From contig NC_072895.1 of the NCBI RefSeq assembly GCF_027943255.1, positions 38,724,001-38,788,000 on the forward strand: a DNA stretch of 64,000 nucleotides, read 5' to 3'. Origin of the DNA: Anastrepha obliqua. Its lineage: Eukaryota; Arthropoda; Insecta; Diptera; Tephritidae. The stretch's first letter is position 1; each line of letters begins with the position of its first letter. Positions 1-11,409 of this stretch are shown here, piece after piece. The notes under the pieces were generated by a model. That model did not search any database. It saw only the letters and a program-made list of their open reading frames with translations, and was not told the DNA's origin. Made by a program: the position numbers and the translations under genes.

Positions 1-598
1 AAAAGGTCACAGTTTGGTGCGGTTTATGGGCTGGAGGTATCATTGGACCGTACTTCTTCAAAGATGCTGCGAATCGTAACGTAACTGTGAATGGTGACCG
101 CTACCGTGAAATGATAACCAACTTTTTCTTGCCCAAAATGCAAGAGCTTGACTTGCTTGACATGTGATTATGCCACACAGCACGCGTAAGAATGGACTTG
201 TTGAGAGGCGAGTTCGGTGAACATTTTATTTCACGTTCGGGACCTGTCAATTGGCCACCCAGATTGTGCGATATAACGCCTTTAGATTATTTTTTGTGGG
301 GCTCATATCTATATCTATTCAGACAAGCCTGCTTCAATTAACGCATTGGAAGACAACATTTAAGCATTTATATGTGAGATACCGGCCAAAACATTGAAAA
401 GAGTATGCCAAAATTGGACTAAGCGAAGCGGATGGACCATTTGAAGCGCAGTCGCGGTCAACATTTGCATGAAATAATCTTCAAACATTAAATTATATGG
501 GATGTACTATCGGTTTAAATAAAAATTTCATGCATTTTTCTGAATTTTACGTGCATTTTTTTGAAAAACTTTCCTATTGCTCTTAAAAAATCACCCTT
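1..598 (+). pseudogene. mariner-like transposon, 3' half (D-36-D type)
   Basis: This is the C-terminal half of an IS630/Tc1/mariner-type transposase, cut by the window edge. Reading from base 2 gives GLWAGGIIGPYFFKDAANRN, then NGDRYREMITNFFLPKMQ, a stop (TGA) where the block with the second catalytic aspartate should begin, then NWPPRLCDITPLDYFLWG, which carries the third acidic residue. The tail includes LKRSRGQHLHEIIFKH and a stop near 490. Frame losses occur after about 300. The right terminal inverted repeat reads inward GGGTGATTTTTTAAGAGC, ends at 598 and is followed by a TA duplication at 599-600. The same terminus starts the copy at 45567. The element is dead. Superfamily is clear; family name is not assigned. 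Confidence 0.82.
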
Positions 599-600
599 TA

Positions 601-655
601 TTTATAATTGGCGCTTACTACTCTTTTTTGGGTGTTTGACCGAGCTCCTCCCGAT
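601..655 (-). repeat. SINE 3'-end fragment
   Basis: About 50 bp match the 3' end of the tRNA-derived SINE that is complete at 55764..56076: the tail AATTGGCGC, then a T-rich run with GGGTGTTTG and CCGAGCTCCTCC, seen here in reverse orientation. It abuts the TA duplication of the mariner to its left. The rest of the SINE is absent. Confidence 0.7.
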
Positions 656-715
656 AGGAATCATATTTGTGTTCTCCCGGCTAGTCTACATAGCTTGCCT
701 AGATGCACATATCTA

Positions 716-849
716 TCTATATATATAAATGTTAAAATCTGTCCCTATATTCGCTTAAAACTCGCGAACGGGCTCACCTATCCAAACCAAATTTTTAGGC
801 TTTGTTTGGACTATTCAGTAGATGGTTTGTGTTTTAAAATTTTAAGAAT
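716..849. other. motif resembling insect non-autonomous Helitron-type repeats, leading into satellite
   Basis: The segment contains ATATATAAATGTTAAA, then CGCTTAAAACTCGCGAACGG and CCAAATTTTTAGGC. This arrangement (AT-rich start, TAAAACTCGCGAACGG, then CCAAATTT) resembles a motif I associate with Helitron-like repeats in insects. That is an inference from memory. A weaker relative may lie at 14085-14150. It runs directly into the tandem array. Confidence 0.3.
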
Positions 850-1556
850 CGGATACCAGGGTCTCGAGAAATAGGCCAAAACGTGAATCCGGGTAACCCT
901 AGGATGTGTTTGTACAATATGGGTAGCAAATGGAAGCTGTTGATGATTCTATAGTATAGAGTATTTTTGATGCCGCTCCGTAACTAGGGTCTCGAGATAT
1001 CGCCCAAAATGTGGACCCCGATGACTTAAGGATGTGTTCGTACAATATCGGTAGCAAATGGGAGCTGTTGATGATTTCTATAGTATAGAGTATTTTTCAT
1101 ACCGTTCCGTGACTAGGGTCTCGAGATATAATCCAAAACGTGGAACCGGGTAACCCTAGGATGTGTTTGTACAATATGGGTAGCCAATGGAAGCTGCTGA
1201 TGATTCTATAGTATAGAGTATTTTTGATGCCGCTCCGTAACTAGGGTCTCGAGATATCGCCCAAAATGTGGACCCCGATAACTTAAGGATGTGTTCGTAC
1301 AATATGGGTAGCAAATGGGAGCTGTTGATGATTTCTATAGTATAGAGTATTTTTCATACCGTTCCGTGACTAGGGTCTCGAGATATAATCCAAAACGTGG
1401 ACCCGGGTAACCCTAGGATGTGTTTGTACAATATGGGTAGAAAATGGAAGCTGCTGATGATTCTATAGTATAGAGTATTTTTAATGCCCCTCCGTAACTA
1501 GGGTCTCGAGATATAGACCAAAACGTGGACCTGGATAACCCTAGGATGTGTTTGAA
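850..1556. repeat. tandem satellite, 128/129-bp units alternating as a 257-bp dimer
   Basis: The core GGGTCTCGAGATAT recurs with its CTCGAG at about 863, 991, 1120, 1248, 1377 and 1505, giving spacings of 128, 129, 128, 129 and 128 bp. Two unit types alternate: one has CCGCTCCGTAACT followed by ATATCGCCC, the other CCGTTCCGTGACT followed by ATATAATCC. Each unit also carries GGATGTGTTYGTACAATAT and CTATAGTATAGAGTATTTTT. About five and a half units are present. No open frame is maintained through them. Confidence 0.95.
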
Positions 1557-2744
1557 CCGGTACCTTACCTGTATATAGGTGACCACCACAATAAAATTTA
1601 AAAAAAGTACAGAAAAGGCTATTGTGACATCTTTAGAAAGTATGTTGAATGAAAAAAATCAACTAATTCAACTGTTTAAACATTTTACGAGTTCTATAAA
1701 GAAAACTTAATATGAAAAATTTCTTGCGATATAAAACAAACATTTTATGTATGGTGGTGCGAAGCCCACTGGGTGATGCTAGTTTATTATATTTTGCTAG
1801 ATAGTCAAACGAGTTTATTCTCTTATGCCCTGTAAAGATATTGGGGTTGCCCTACAGATGGTCGGTCTTACTGTTGTATGCCCCCTCTGAACGATTGAAG
1901 ATTTTTTATGCGATGATTTTTAATGGCAGAACAATTCAAATCATTTTCGAATATAACAAATAAAAAACAGCAAAAGAATTTTTTTTAGTGTGAAATGTCA
2001 CCTTGGAAACGAGCATCAACTTTAAATTGTTTGATCGATACTTTAAGAGATATCGGTCACTACAACCATCTACCGAGAAAATAATGAATTTCGAAAACGT
2101 ACTATTTGTTAGAAATAACGCTTCTATGGCAATCTAAACTAATTTGATTATTTTTTGACTAGGTCTTAGTTTTTTACGACTCATAAGCCCCAACTCCCTG
2201 ACTAGATGGTTTTAAAAACTTCAGTATGGCTCTAGTGGGCTGGCCAGTTGGCCCCTCCCTGCCGAATAACGAATCACCTTAGAAAACTGCTTAAACCATG
2301 CCAATATTAACCTTATCGCAACACTTCTGTTTCCGATGTGTCTTCTTAATTATTTCCATTTTTTGACGAATCGGTGTAATCACCACTTTCTTATAAATAA
2401 AAATGAAAAGTAAATCGATCATGCGTTTATTTATAGAATTCTATAATAACTGCAATGCAATCAACTTATCGAAATGGGCGCATATATTTGTATGTATAAC
2501 ATAGAGTATTTGCTATTTGAGTTGGCACATTTAGATGTCAATTGAACCATCCCCTCTAAAGCACAAAAAATACGAACTTTTTACGTGTGCTAATAAAAAT
2601 AATTAATGGCACCATACATTGGAATATTTTTGAATGCGAAATACGCATTGTCATGCTGTGAACTAAGTATATACAATATCTGTTAGGTATGTACAATATT
2701 TGGTTGTAAAGAATTTTAGTTGTTATGTCATCTTTGTTAGTATG
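1557..2744. other. AT-rich non-coding stretch
   Basis: No coding region, terminal repeat pair or recognisable transposon domain was found. Short GC-richer islands, for example around 2210-2260, do not translate into anything recognised. Confidence 0.5.
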
Positions 2745-2754
2745 TCAATATGAA

Positions 2755-3650
2755 GTCGCAAATGGGTCGTAGGTAATGAAATTGCTGATGAAGTCTCTAG
2801 GGCGGGTTCGGCAGCAGGTTTTCACGGTCCAGAACCATACTGTGGTATCAACTGGACAGAAGCTAAATGCAGGGTAAATAGTTGGGAGAATACTCAAAGA
2901 CTTAGGCATTGGGACTTTCGCACACATGAACTTCGTCAAGTCAAAAGGCTTATAATGCGCGCGTCAATTCAAGATGCGTTAAATACGGCAGGAGGTCCCT
3001 CTCGCTTATCCAACAACACAACATCACATTTTTTTGGTTTCCCGGCCACTCTGGAATAGAGGGAAATAAAAGAGCGAATGAGTGTGCAAGGAAAGGCTCT
3101 GAGCTTAACCTTCAGCAAGGGGTAGAGGACATAAGCTTTCCTTTAAACGAACTGTACACTGCGATTGACTTGAGCGTAATCGTGGAAGCAAATAAAAGTG
3201 CTCTGGCCAAATTGAATCTTAAAAAGATAAAATGTCTGCTTGGATTCAACAGATCAACTACCTCACAAGTGGTATAACGGGTCACTGCACTATTGGCTCG
3301 CTAGCCAGTAGAAGCGGTGTACCTCACAATGACTTCTGCTGGAGTTGTGGAGATGAAGAAGAAATTGAGTAGATACAACACCTCCTCTGTGAATGTCCAA
3401 CACTTCAAAGAAGCCGTGGCAAATAACTAGACGATTACTTCTTTGAATACCTGGGATATTTACAAAATGTCTCACTAGAGGGACTAGTTACCTTTTTAAA
3501 AAGTTCTAGTGGGTTTAAGCAACTTAGTTGGGGGATGGAAATCAAATGCAGGTATCACAATGGGCCTTAGAGACACCGAGTGTCTTTTCTTAGACAAGCA
3601 ACCTGGCTAACCTAACCTAACCTATTGTTTTTTTTTTTTTTTGTAATATA
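2755..3650 (+). pseudogene. LINE 3' end: RNase H C terminus and terminal Cys-His region
   Basis: The sequence encodes, with several frame changes, the end of a non-LTR retrotransposon ORF2. GNEIADEVSRAG near 2780 is the last RNase H block. A related block, SGIEGNKRANECARKG, appears again near 3055-3100, so either two fragments lie head to tail or part was duplicated. Further on come TGHCTIGSLASRSGVPHND, a CWSCGDEEEIE motif and HLLCECPTLQ, the Cys-His tail typical of jockey/I/Loa-like elements. It ends in the short repeat CCTAACCTAACCTA and a T run near 3620-3645. The 5' part is missing. Not functional. Confidence 0.8.
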
Positions 3651-4489
3651 TCAAGCAACTAAGGAAGAAACTCGATGGATAAATAAGAAAGTTTTGAATA
3701 ATCAAATGAAAATACCCAACTTGCGAAATATCAATGGATGTGTGTATATCCCTGCATAAAGCCTGCATAAAGGCAAAATTGTATATCCTTGTTCTCAAAC
3801 TTATATACTTACATATATATAAATGTAGTTATACACAAAATAAGAGGCACAAAAAATATCTAAAGTTGTAAGCCGGTATTGTTTATTCAGTACGTAAGTT
3901 TTCGCAAGGCACAAGCGAATGCGATCGAATGAATCGTCTATGAAAATCTTTGAATTAAAATTAGATACTTCGTAAGTTCAGTTAAAAATTTGTGCCATAC
4001 TAACAAGACGATAATATACAAAGTTCACAGTCTAAAGTTGAAAGCTAAACTTAATACTTGTATTTCGTTGTATCTTTCGCCGTATGGAGCTGATTTAACA
4101 CCTTTCACTTTTATCTATCATATTACCGAAAACCAATTTGCGGATGCAAGAAAATCACGACTCGATTTAAGCCATACAAGACGGCGATCACAAGAATTCT
4201 TAACAATATTCATAAAATTTGCGTGCATTGATAACTTCGAAAAATGCGCAAAATTGTGTATCGAAGCAGACGAATATATTGATTAAAAAATATATATTTT
4301 GCGCGAAACACTACTTCTTTTTATTAGTAAAAACCTTTTTTTCTTTTGTTTTTTGAGTAGCAGGCGTACTTGTTTTTTTTTTTTTTTAAATTGCACATTT
4401 CGATAAAATAAACACCCCTTCATAAGCACTTTGCACACTTTTTTCCACTTATTAAAGATTGCATCAATCAGATCGGCACCAATACTCAC
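3651..4489. other. AT-rich stretch, possible continuation of a host intron
   Basis: An open frame of 98 codons on the plus strand (3990-4286) has no start context or domain that I recognise, and may be chance. Poly-A/T runs at 4370-4387 are low complexity. A further host exon downstream of the one at 4490..4708 could lie here, but no convincing acceptor with coding potential was found. Confidence 0.4.
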
Positions 4490-4708
4490 TGCTTTTAATA
4501 ACAATTATCGTTGTGTTGTTGTCATCAAACTCGTCATGTGTTTCCAAATGTGTATTCGAAACTGTATCCGTGTAATTCAGATGAGCACTTAAAGGTGTAT
4601 TCAAGAAAGCTTCCCGTGAATTGCCCTCCGCAAAGAAGTTGCGTTGATTTTGTCCCAAACTGAGTAAAAACGATTGACCGAGCGTTCCTTGCACTAGTAC
4701 AGTTAAAA
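4490..4708 (-). CDS. candidate host exon encoding the start of a secreted protein
   Basis: On the minus strand a polypyrimidine tract and TTCATTTCAG acceptor lead into 219 bp of open frame that ends at a strong GTGAGTATT donor. The frame is entered with two bases of a split codon and left with one, so the exon is phase 1-1. The translation runs LTVLVQGTLGQSFLLSLGQN, then segments including FFAEGNSREAFLNTPLS and HDEFDDNNTTIIVIKS. The hydrophobic start followed by a small, polar region looks like the end of a signal peptide and the N terminus of a secreted protein. It has phase-compatible partners at 38288..38547 and at 5191..5197. I do not recognise the family. Confidence 0.5.
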
Positions 4709-5889
4709 CTGAAATGAAATAACATACAGGGAATCAATACTAAAAACTTCAGAAAAAATGATAACAAAAATATGATAAAAAATAATTATGTGCGCTGTGG
4801 TGAATTTAAATGAAAAAAACGAAACATTATCAATTACTGAGTGGTGAATAAACGCGATAACGATTGGCGACGTAGCCAAAATTTATACTCAAAGGTAAAA
4901 TCAAATATTGATGCATATGAGCTAAGTACATATCTATAAATGCCGTTATCGCAAAAATAATCCGTGCACATACAAATATAATGACACAGCTGGTCCTACA
5001 TACATATTTGCACATACATACGTATTTGCAAAAGCAACCGTGTCATCACCGGCTGGCATATGCCACAGCGTTCGTTGGTGTGGACAGGAAGGAGAGTAAG
5101 GTGTGATATTGAGTCGCACCTCGCTTTCAAATTTCTTGGACAAAAAGTGCACGCGCTTTCGCTGTGATAAGAGAGGTAAACAAAACTCACCCTCCATCAA
5201 CGGCCGTGCCACTTGTGATTACATACATATCCACATATGTGGCTGGAAGTGCGCAAAGTACGTTGCGCGGGAGTCCCGGATGAATTCAATATTGCCCTGA
5301 AAATTACGTTGCAAATTGCGCGATTTTAGCAAGACTAGTGAAATTTTAAAAACTTATATTTCTCTTGGAACGCTGCTTGTGCAAATCGTACATGAAAATA
5401 ATTACAAATATAAATGAACTGTAAAATTTAACAAATATGTAATAAAATAATTTCCTTCAAATAAACTTAAAGGAGGTAGTAAAAAAAACGGTCTACCTAG
5501 TTTGGAAATTCTCTAGTTTTATGCTTTAAACTTATTCAATCATTTTCATATTAAAAAAATAATCATATTATTAAACTATCTACATCTACTTTTTATAAAA
5601 TAATTTCCAAAAATTTGCATGTACGATAATAACTACATGCGCTGCGATTTACAAAGGGCTCATTGAATTTTTAAGCTAATTCCTCTTTTAAGGTGTTTTT
5701 CGACATAAATTGCGCAAACTTACAAAAGACTCGCAAAAACTTGCTTATAGGTATATAGACTCGCCATAAGCTAAAATGTGTAAAAAAATCATAAAATTAA
5801 TTTTCAAACTACAACAAATTGAAAGTGGATTCCACCGAGTGGAGCACTGTTTTATTGCTATAAAACTAGATAACTAAATTTATCATAGC
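4709..5889. other. non-coding stretch between candidate exon and LINE scrap
   Basis: Apart from the possible micro-exon, the interval is AT-rich without a supported gene. The segment 5040-5300 is less AT-rich and could be promoter or 5' UTR sequence for an alternative start on the minus strand. Confidence 0.35.
5191..5197 (-). CDS. possible alternative micro-start exon (ATG GAG G)
   Basis: On the minus strand ATGGAGG is followed at once by GTGAGTTTTG, a good donor. Splicing it to the exon at 4490..4708 across about 480 bp keeps the frame and would give M-E-V-L-T-V-L-V. This product lacks the basic N region that the distal exon supplies, so it may be a coincidence or a second promoter. The upstream 150 bp on that strand are comparatively GC-rich. 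RNA evidence would be needed to choose. Confidence 0.25.
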
Positions 5890-6240
5890 TTCTTAGGTGA
5901 GGTTAGCTTTAGAAAAGCCAACTTACGTCGACCATGTAGGTCCGATGTGGTACCACAGTATAACACGGTAGCCTCAGAGTGTATTAATCATGGAATATTT
6001 AGACGGTCTTGTGAAGCGTAGGATGGGTTTTATCCCAACACCGGATAGTTCTGTAAGATTTTCAAAAGAGTTTTTCATAACAACTCTGCTCTACTCCTAG
6101 CTAAGACTGGACATAACAGAGGAAGTGTTCTACTGTTTTTTTCATTTTCCAGTTCTTTACAACTTCTGCAGCATTCATAAGAAAATACTCATAGCCTAGA
6201 AGAGTGCCTACTTAGCAGTCAATGACCGCTAAGGCAGACC
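5890..6240 (-). pseudogene. LINE 3'-end scrap
   Basis: The minus strand contains NAAEVVKNWKMKKTVEHFLC in a disrupted frame, resembling the terminal Cys-His segment of jockey-like ORF2 (compare ETVEHFLCKCPAL at about 54720). The following sequence has GGTGAGGTTAGC, like the short 3' repeats of such elements. Assignment is tentative because the motif is short and broken. Confidence 0.45.
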
Positions 6241-6724
6241 ACGACCTTCGAGATGTTTTCAATTCTCCTGAACTTTTCATATCTATTTGTGGCCAAATTA
6301 GCCATCATTACTTCTTATTACTATTACAATACAATTTTGAAAACAAAAGGAACATTTTTTCAAAAACATGCTGTTTTTGTGAATGCTCGCTTTGGGCCAA
6401 ACTCCACTAAGCGGGAGTAACCATTCAAGGAAGAGATGAAAAATGTATCTTGTAACACCATTTTGAAGGCCATCTTCAACGCTTTAGGCAAAAACCAAAA
6501 AATACCACATTTGGAATAGTGTTGCCACCTGTGAGTTAAATATATAATTAAAATAAAATATTGGAGTGCGTTTAGCTATGGAAAGACATTCAAATCCACT
6601 TTTATCAAGAAATAAGAATTTCAAATAGGGATGCCACCTACCTAAACATTTATGTTAAATATATATATATATAATATTAATAAGTGTTTTTATTAGGAGT
6701 ACCAGACCAAAGGTATGTATTTGT

Positions 6725-7100
6725 GTAAAATGTATTTATACTATCAAACTGTTGTACCCGTCCTTAGTTCGGTCGAGTTTAGAATACGTGGTGTTCGATT
6801 GAAGAACGCTTCATGCAGTTCATATTAATAGATTAGAGTCTGTTCTGAGGGCTTTTGTGCGCTTTGCTTTGCGCTCGTTGGGATTCGTTGATCCCATTCC
6901 GTCCTATCGATATTTTTGCTTATTAATAAATGCAATATATGCGATGGATATTTTTGCTTATTATTAATCATGTCCTTAGAGTCTAGGCGCATTCCGTTGA
7001 CGATGTGTTTTGTCTTTGATATTTGTGCGGGTTCAATAGTTTATCCGTATCTGCTTAATAAAATTAATTTGAATGTTCCTTCACACATTTTCTGATGTAA
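6725..7100 (+). pseudogene. LINE reverse transcriptase C-terminal fragment
   Basis: Frame-shifted translation gives HINRLESVLRAFVRFALRSL, FVDPIPSYR, and later LLNKINLNVPSH. This matches the region after the reverse transcriptase core of jockey/CR1-like ORF2, where NRLE.VQRAF.RFA is followed by PSY. Stops and frame changes interrupt it throughout. No 5' part, tail or target duplication was found. Confidence 0.65.
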
Positions 7101-7639
7101 TGAATTGTGTTTTATAGGTATTGCTAAAACTGTTTATGGAATGAGCATTCTAGGAGGACGCTAACTCAATTTAATGCTTATTCTTCTTGCTTAGACTTCG
7201 ATTTTTTTTACTCTAAGTCTACTTTTAAGAATTTACTTATTTTATATTTTATATACATATATGTATATATAATTTAATTAATTTTTTACTGGCTAGAGTA
7301 ATAAGAATTTACTCATAAAGAAGTAAAAAAATAATCCAAACGTATTTTTGAAACAGTTTGTCATCTACCTAAAAAATTTAACTGGTTTAAATATCAAAAT
7401 TAGGATAATCACTGAAAAAAGTTTTCCAAGATTTCTTAACTTTATTTTAAAAAAAATCCAATAAATTTCCACTGCACTTCAGTGCAGAAAGTGCTATCTA
7501 CGAGAAATATTGATTTCTTAACTTTTGTTGTTTGACTTTGTTTATAACTTTAAGCGCATCAGATTTTCAATAATAAATTTAAACACTAATCTGGAACTGA
7601 ATACGTCACTACAGCTAAATTTATTCACATCAATAAAAT

Positions 7640-7985
7640 ATCTGATATCCATCTAATCCACCCATGACCTTTAAAATGATAAGAAAACAATTTCCTGTAC
7701 AAGTAGGCCTCGCTTCTATAGATAAAGCACAAGGTCAGATACTTCAGTGGCAGGATTATAAGCATTTACTGCGTTATTATATTTATTTACAGCTGCTCGT
7801 GTATGTAACTTTTTCACGCGATCACGTAGATTCAGCGATATTTGAGTTTGGATTAAGAGAACGATGGCCACTTTATCACATCAAACAGCGAAAAAACCAA
7901 CTAAAGTTACTTTCGTTGATAAATATTGAAATTTGTATTACTTTCACTTTGGTAACTGCGAATAATTCGCACAGTTAGCGCTAGT
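7640..7985 (+). pseudogene. Helitron 3' end with helicase C-terminal remnant
   Basis: The open frame starting at 7664 begins FKMIRKQFPVQVGLASIDKA followed by QGQ, which matches helicase motif V/VI in Helitron Rep/helicase proteins (QFPV...T.NK.QGQT). It continues to LLVYVTFSRDHVDSAIFEF, corresponding to the GQLYVALSR block. About 100 bp past the homology is a palindrome TGCGAATAATTCGCA at 7957-7971, and 10 bases later CTAGT, the hairpin-then-CTRRT ending expected of Helitrons. The upstream Rep and helicase regions were not found, so this is a truncated copy. Confidence 0.6.
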
Positions 7986-8144
7986 ACTCCCTTATTTCTT
8001 TGTTTATCTGCTGTGAAAAGTACAACTACGCATTAAATTATTAAAAAATACTGGACTTTAATGACAAAGCAATCCATGCCGCGTATTTGATTATTTACTG
8101 CATGGAAAATATTTTCATAAGAACGAAATAAGAATGTATACATA

Positions 8145-9305
8145 CAGTGCCTCAAAAAAGTATTTTTTCTCGGTTATAAAATATCAGAAGTTTCTTTCCC
8201 TTTTTTATCTATTGCTCAAAAACTAATTCAGTCATTTCATTGTGGTCTACGCTTTAATTTAAACATAAAAACATTTTTTTCATGCAGAAGCGTAAGAAAA
8301 TAATACATTAACGTAAAAACTATGTGAATTCATGTTACAAAAGTATTCGGAAAAAAAATTCCAAACAAACATTCATGATATTTTTAAATAATATTTAGTA
8401 GCGTATCCTTTCATTTTTCTTCACTTCTCTTAATCTATTCTGCATTGAGAAAACCAATTTTCGCGTTCTCAAAGCTCATATCTCTGTCCATTCTTTGTGA
8501 GTATCGCTGCTTTAAGGCCGTCTGTTAACGCTTCGAATCTGACCACAAGCCCTCGGTCAGACTTAGATCCGGTGACTGAGCTGATGTTTTCAAAACATTC
8601 GGAATGTAATATAATATCCAAAGCTTCGTATTGTGAATGTACGAAAGCACAAGTTTATTGGCGCTAGCACTCAACTTCTCGTTTAATATTTGAATTAAAG
8701 CCCAGCAGCTTTATGCGTTCTTCACACAGCTTCAACAGTTTGACAGAAATGCGTGGTCCTGGCTTGATTTTCCTAATATTAACGGCCTTATCGTGGCACT
8801 TTACTTTCTCAGGCCTACCTGGTCGCTATCCTAAGTTTAACGAATTCCTATACAAAATTCTGTGGATGCTTGAAAAACATCTTTTTGTGGAATTTGATAA
8901 CTATTTTAATATTTTTCCTGCATTTCGTAAATTAAATATTATTTTTCTTTCATCCAAAGAAAATTGTTTTGACCTTCTACCCGTATTTTAAACAACTTCT
9001 CGTATTCGTATCGAATTTTACTAACAGAATGAATGTTAAATTGTACCTACAGTGACGCGCTTTTGTGTGGATAACGACGCCCTTTCAAAGCCTATTTCGA
9101 TTTGAAATTCCGAATACTTATGTAATGTGGATTCAAGTCAGTACATGTTTATAGCAGCTTACACTCATACATTGTTTGAGATGTTGAATTATTTCTTTCA
9201 AGGGTTTATATGCATTAAAAAGCTAGTTTTGAATGTGAACCCGTGATAAAATAATATTTTTTTGGACTTTTTACTAGGAAAATTTGAAAATTTTGTGAGT
9301 CACTG
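8145..9305 (-). mobile_element. degenerate Tc1-like transposon with double inverted repeats
   Basis: Outer ends CAGTGCCTCA (8145) and, inverted, CAGTGACTCA (ending 9305) are flanked by TA. A second, inner inverted pair, each with AAGTATTCGGAA, lies near 8340 and 9115, giving the IR/DR structure known for some Tc1 elements. On the minus strand the N-terminal helix-turn-helix region is recognisable as IIFNLRNAGKILK, then SIHRILYRN, RPGRPEKVKCHDKAV and IRKIKPGPRISVKLLKL, with stops and shifts. No catalytic DDE block was found, so it is non-autonomous and dead. Confidence 0.75.
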
Positions 9306-10424
9306 TATGCTACATAAGCTTTTAACAACCACAGAAGAGGTATATAAATCAATATTTGTACATATATGCTTATTTTAATATTGTACATACAGATTTTGAT
9401 TTTTTAACAGTGCTTTTCACTTCATTTAATCCTTTTTTTTGTTTTGGTATTAACTCTTTTGCTGCCACCGAAACCCACACCATATTGCTTTACGCATACA
9501 TGCAAACAATCGAAGCCATATTTGTGACTTTGCCATTTTTTGGTTTATGATACGTGTCAATCGCAAAAAAGGTAGGCCGGTTGTAAACTCTCATTCATAT
9601 ATTTCTTTGGTGACAAATTTATATACATATGTATGTATACACAAAGTAGATAAATAAGTACACACATACATATGTAAATTGCATAGAACTTTTTCTGGAA
9701 CTTAGTAACAGCTCAATACAGACATTTTATCGCTAATAAGAATTTAAGAAAATTTCACAACTTTCCACAAAATTGACTCTTTCCTTGGTGTTTGTTAGCC
9801 AGCCAATTCTATAGTTCTAGCAAGTGGCACTCATAATTAAATGTTATTATTGACAATCGCAAACATAAATAGCAAGTGGCACTCATAATTAAATGTTATT
9901 ATTGACAATCGCAAACATAAATAAAACGCTTCAATTTACTATGAGTTGTTTGCCTTAGTCAGTTTACTATGAGTTGGCAAATCAGCTGATCGATATGGGT
10001 ATAGTTCAATGTTAATAAGGTGAGTTGTAATTGTTCGAGCAAATATACCTACATATGATAAATGACGGGAATGATATCGATACTAGGAACCACTATATGT
10101 GAAGCTAAGTACTTAATATGTAGCATGTGTGTATGCATGTGCTAATGTACTGTTGCTGTAGCCGCGTGCTTTGTGCATGACCACCATGCGCTCGATCATT
10201 ATGAGGCATCAAATGGTAGGAAACGGTTTTCAAATTACGATTGCCTCTTGGGAGGCATAAGTCTCTAGTACATAAAAATAGCGGGCATTCATACAAATTT
10301 AGGAACCCCTTTATTAGTAGCACAAATTGGGAAATAAACTTAGTCAAATACTCAACAAAGGATGTATGCAGCAATTATACACTTGACAGTCCGCGGAAAA
10401 TGATAACATATTAACATTTCGACC
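9306..10424. other. AT-rich non-coding stretch with short repeats
   Basis: It holds a perfect 52-bp tandem duplication (listed separately), a partial echo of ACTATGAGTTG around 9940-9975, and ACATACATATGTA microsatellite sequence around 9620-9680. No coding region is supported. Confidence 0.5.
9819..9922. repeat. perfect 52-bp tandem duplication
   Basis: The unit starting AGCAAGTGGCACTCATAATT and ending CGCAAACATAAAT occurs twice in immediate succession without a mismatch, which points to a recent slippage or repair event or an assembly artefact. Confidence 0.97.
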
Positions 10425-11045
10425 TCGCACTCGCGTATCGGCACCCACGTCATTGTTGATAACTATAATTTCGAAGTTGTAAGAAACTTCGTTTATCTAG
10501 GAACCGGCATCAACACCGATAACAATGTCAGTATTGAAATCTAACGGATAATCATCCCAACAAGTTCTACTCTAGACGAAGTAGACAATTGACTAGTAAA
10601 GTTCTCTCTCCACGAAAAACACTTTATAAGGATCTCGTCATGCCGGTCCTATCGTATGGCGTAGAAGCTTGGACGATGACAATATCCGATGAGGCGTCCC
10701 TTGGAATGCTTGCGACATAGAAGATCGGAAGATTTTTGGACTTTTACACATTGGAGATGGCGAGTATCGTAGGCGATGTGAGCTGTATGAGCGTTACGAC
10801 AACTTAGACATGCTGAATCGAATAATAACCCATCGGCTACGTTGGCTGGGTCATGTCGTCCGAATGGATACAAACGTCCCGACTCTGAAAGAATTCGATG
10901 CGGTACCAGCTGGTGGTAGCAGGAAGGCAGAGAAGGCCTTCTGGTGTTTCCAAATGGCGCCAGTTAGAACGAGAAAGTAGCTACTGGCGCGCTTTGTTAA
11001 ACCCGGAAAAAATCGCATAAGCGGTGAAAGCGCCAAGAAGAACTT
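10425..11045 (+). pseudogene. LINE copy A1, reverse transcriptase C terminus and 3' end
   Basis: This is a 5'-truncated copy of the LINE family also present at 18440..19137 and 47305..48270. Recognisable peptides include GTHVIVDNYNFEVV and FVYLGTGINTDNN. Beyond that the frame is lost to small deletions and stops, though nucleotide similarity to the other copies continues through CGTCCGAATGGATACAAACG and CGGTACCAGCTGGTGGTAGC. The 3' end has ATAAGCGGTGAAAGCGCCAA then AGAAG, a degraded form of the family tail. It is the most decayed of the three copies. Confidence 0.85.
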
Positions 11046-11409
11046 TTCAACAAGTTTTGACTATTTTTCTTTATTTTTAATGTTTATTGTTTCGTTTATA
11101 AAAGTATAGCTCATTGTATAACAAAAATCTAATCGTTCCATTAATTTTCAAACTTAATGCAAAAATTAAAAAAAATTCACACATTTTTCATCACTATTCT
11201 AAATTTTTTAATCAGAAAGAAAGAAAATTTTGGTATGCAGTTTAATAGCTCATAAAATTTTAGTAAAATAAAATAAAAGTACTTTGATTTTTTATAATTT
11301 TTTCCCCTGGCGGCGTTGCGCATTTTCTCTCTATAAAAAATGCCATACCTACCAAATATTTGCTAAGTAATACTGAATTTATTTGCTTTAAATCTAGTTG
11401 AATCTAATA

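Noticed and set aside
3990..4286. 98-codon plus-strand frame as a host gene
   Set aside because: No start context, splice sites, domain or known relative; kept only as a remark.
4946..5212. 88-codon minus-strand frame near the micro-exon as a protein
   Set aside because: Begins at a non-ATG-type start upstream, has no domain, and a good donor interrupts it; more likely 5' UTR or intron.
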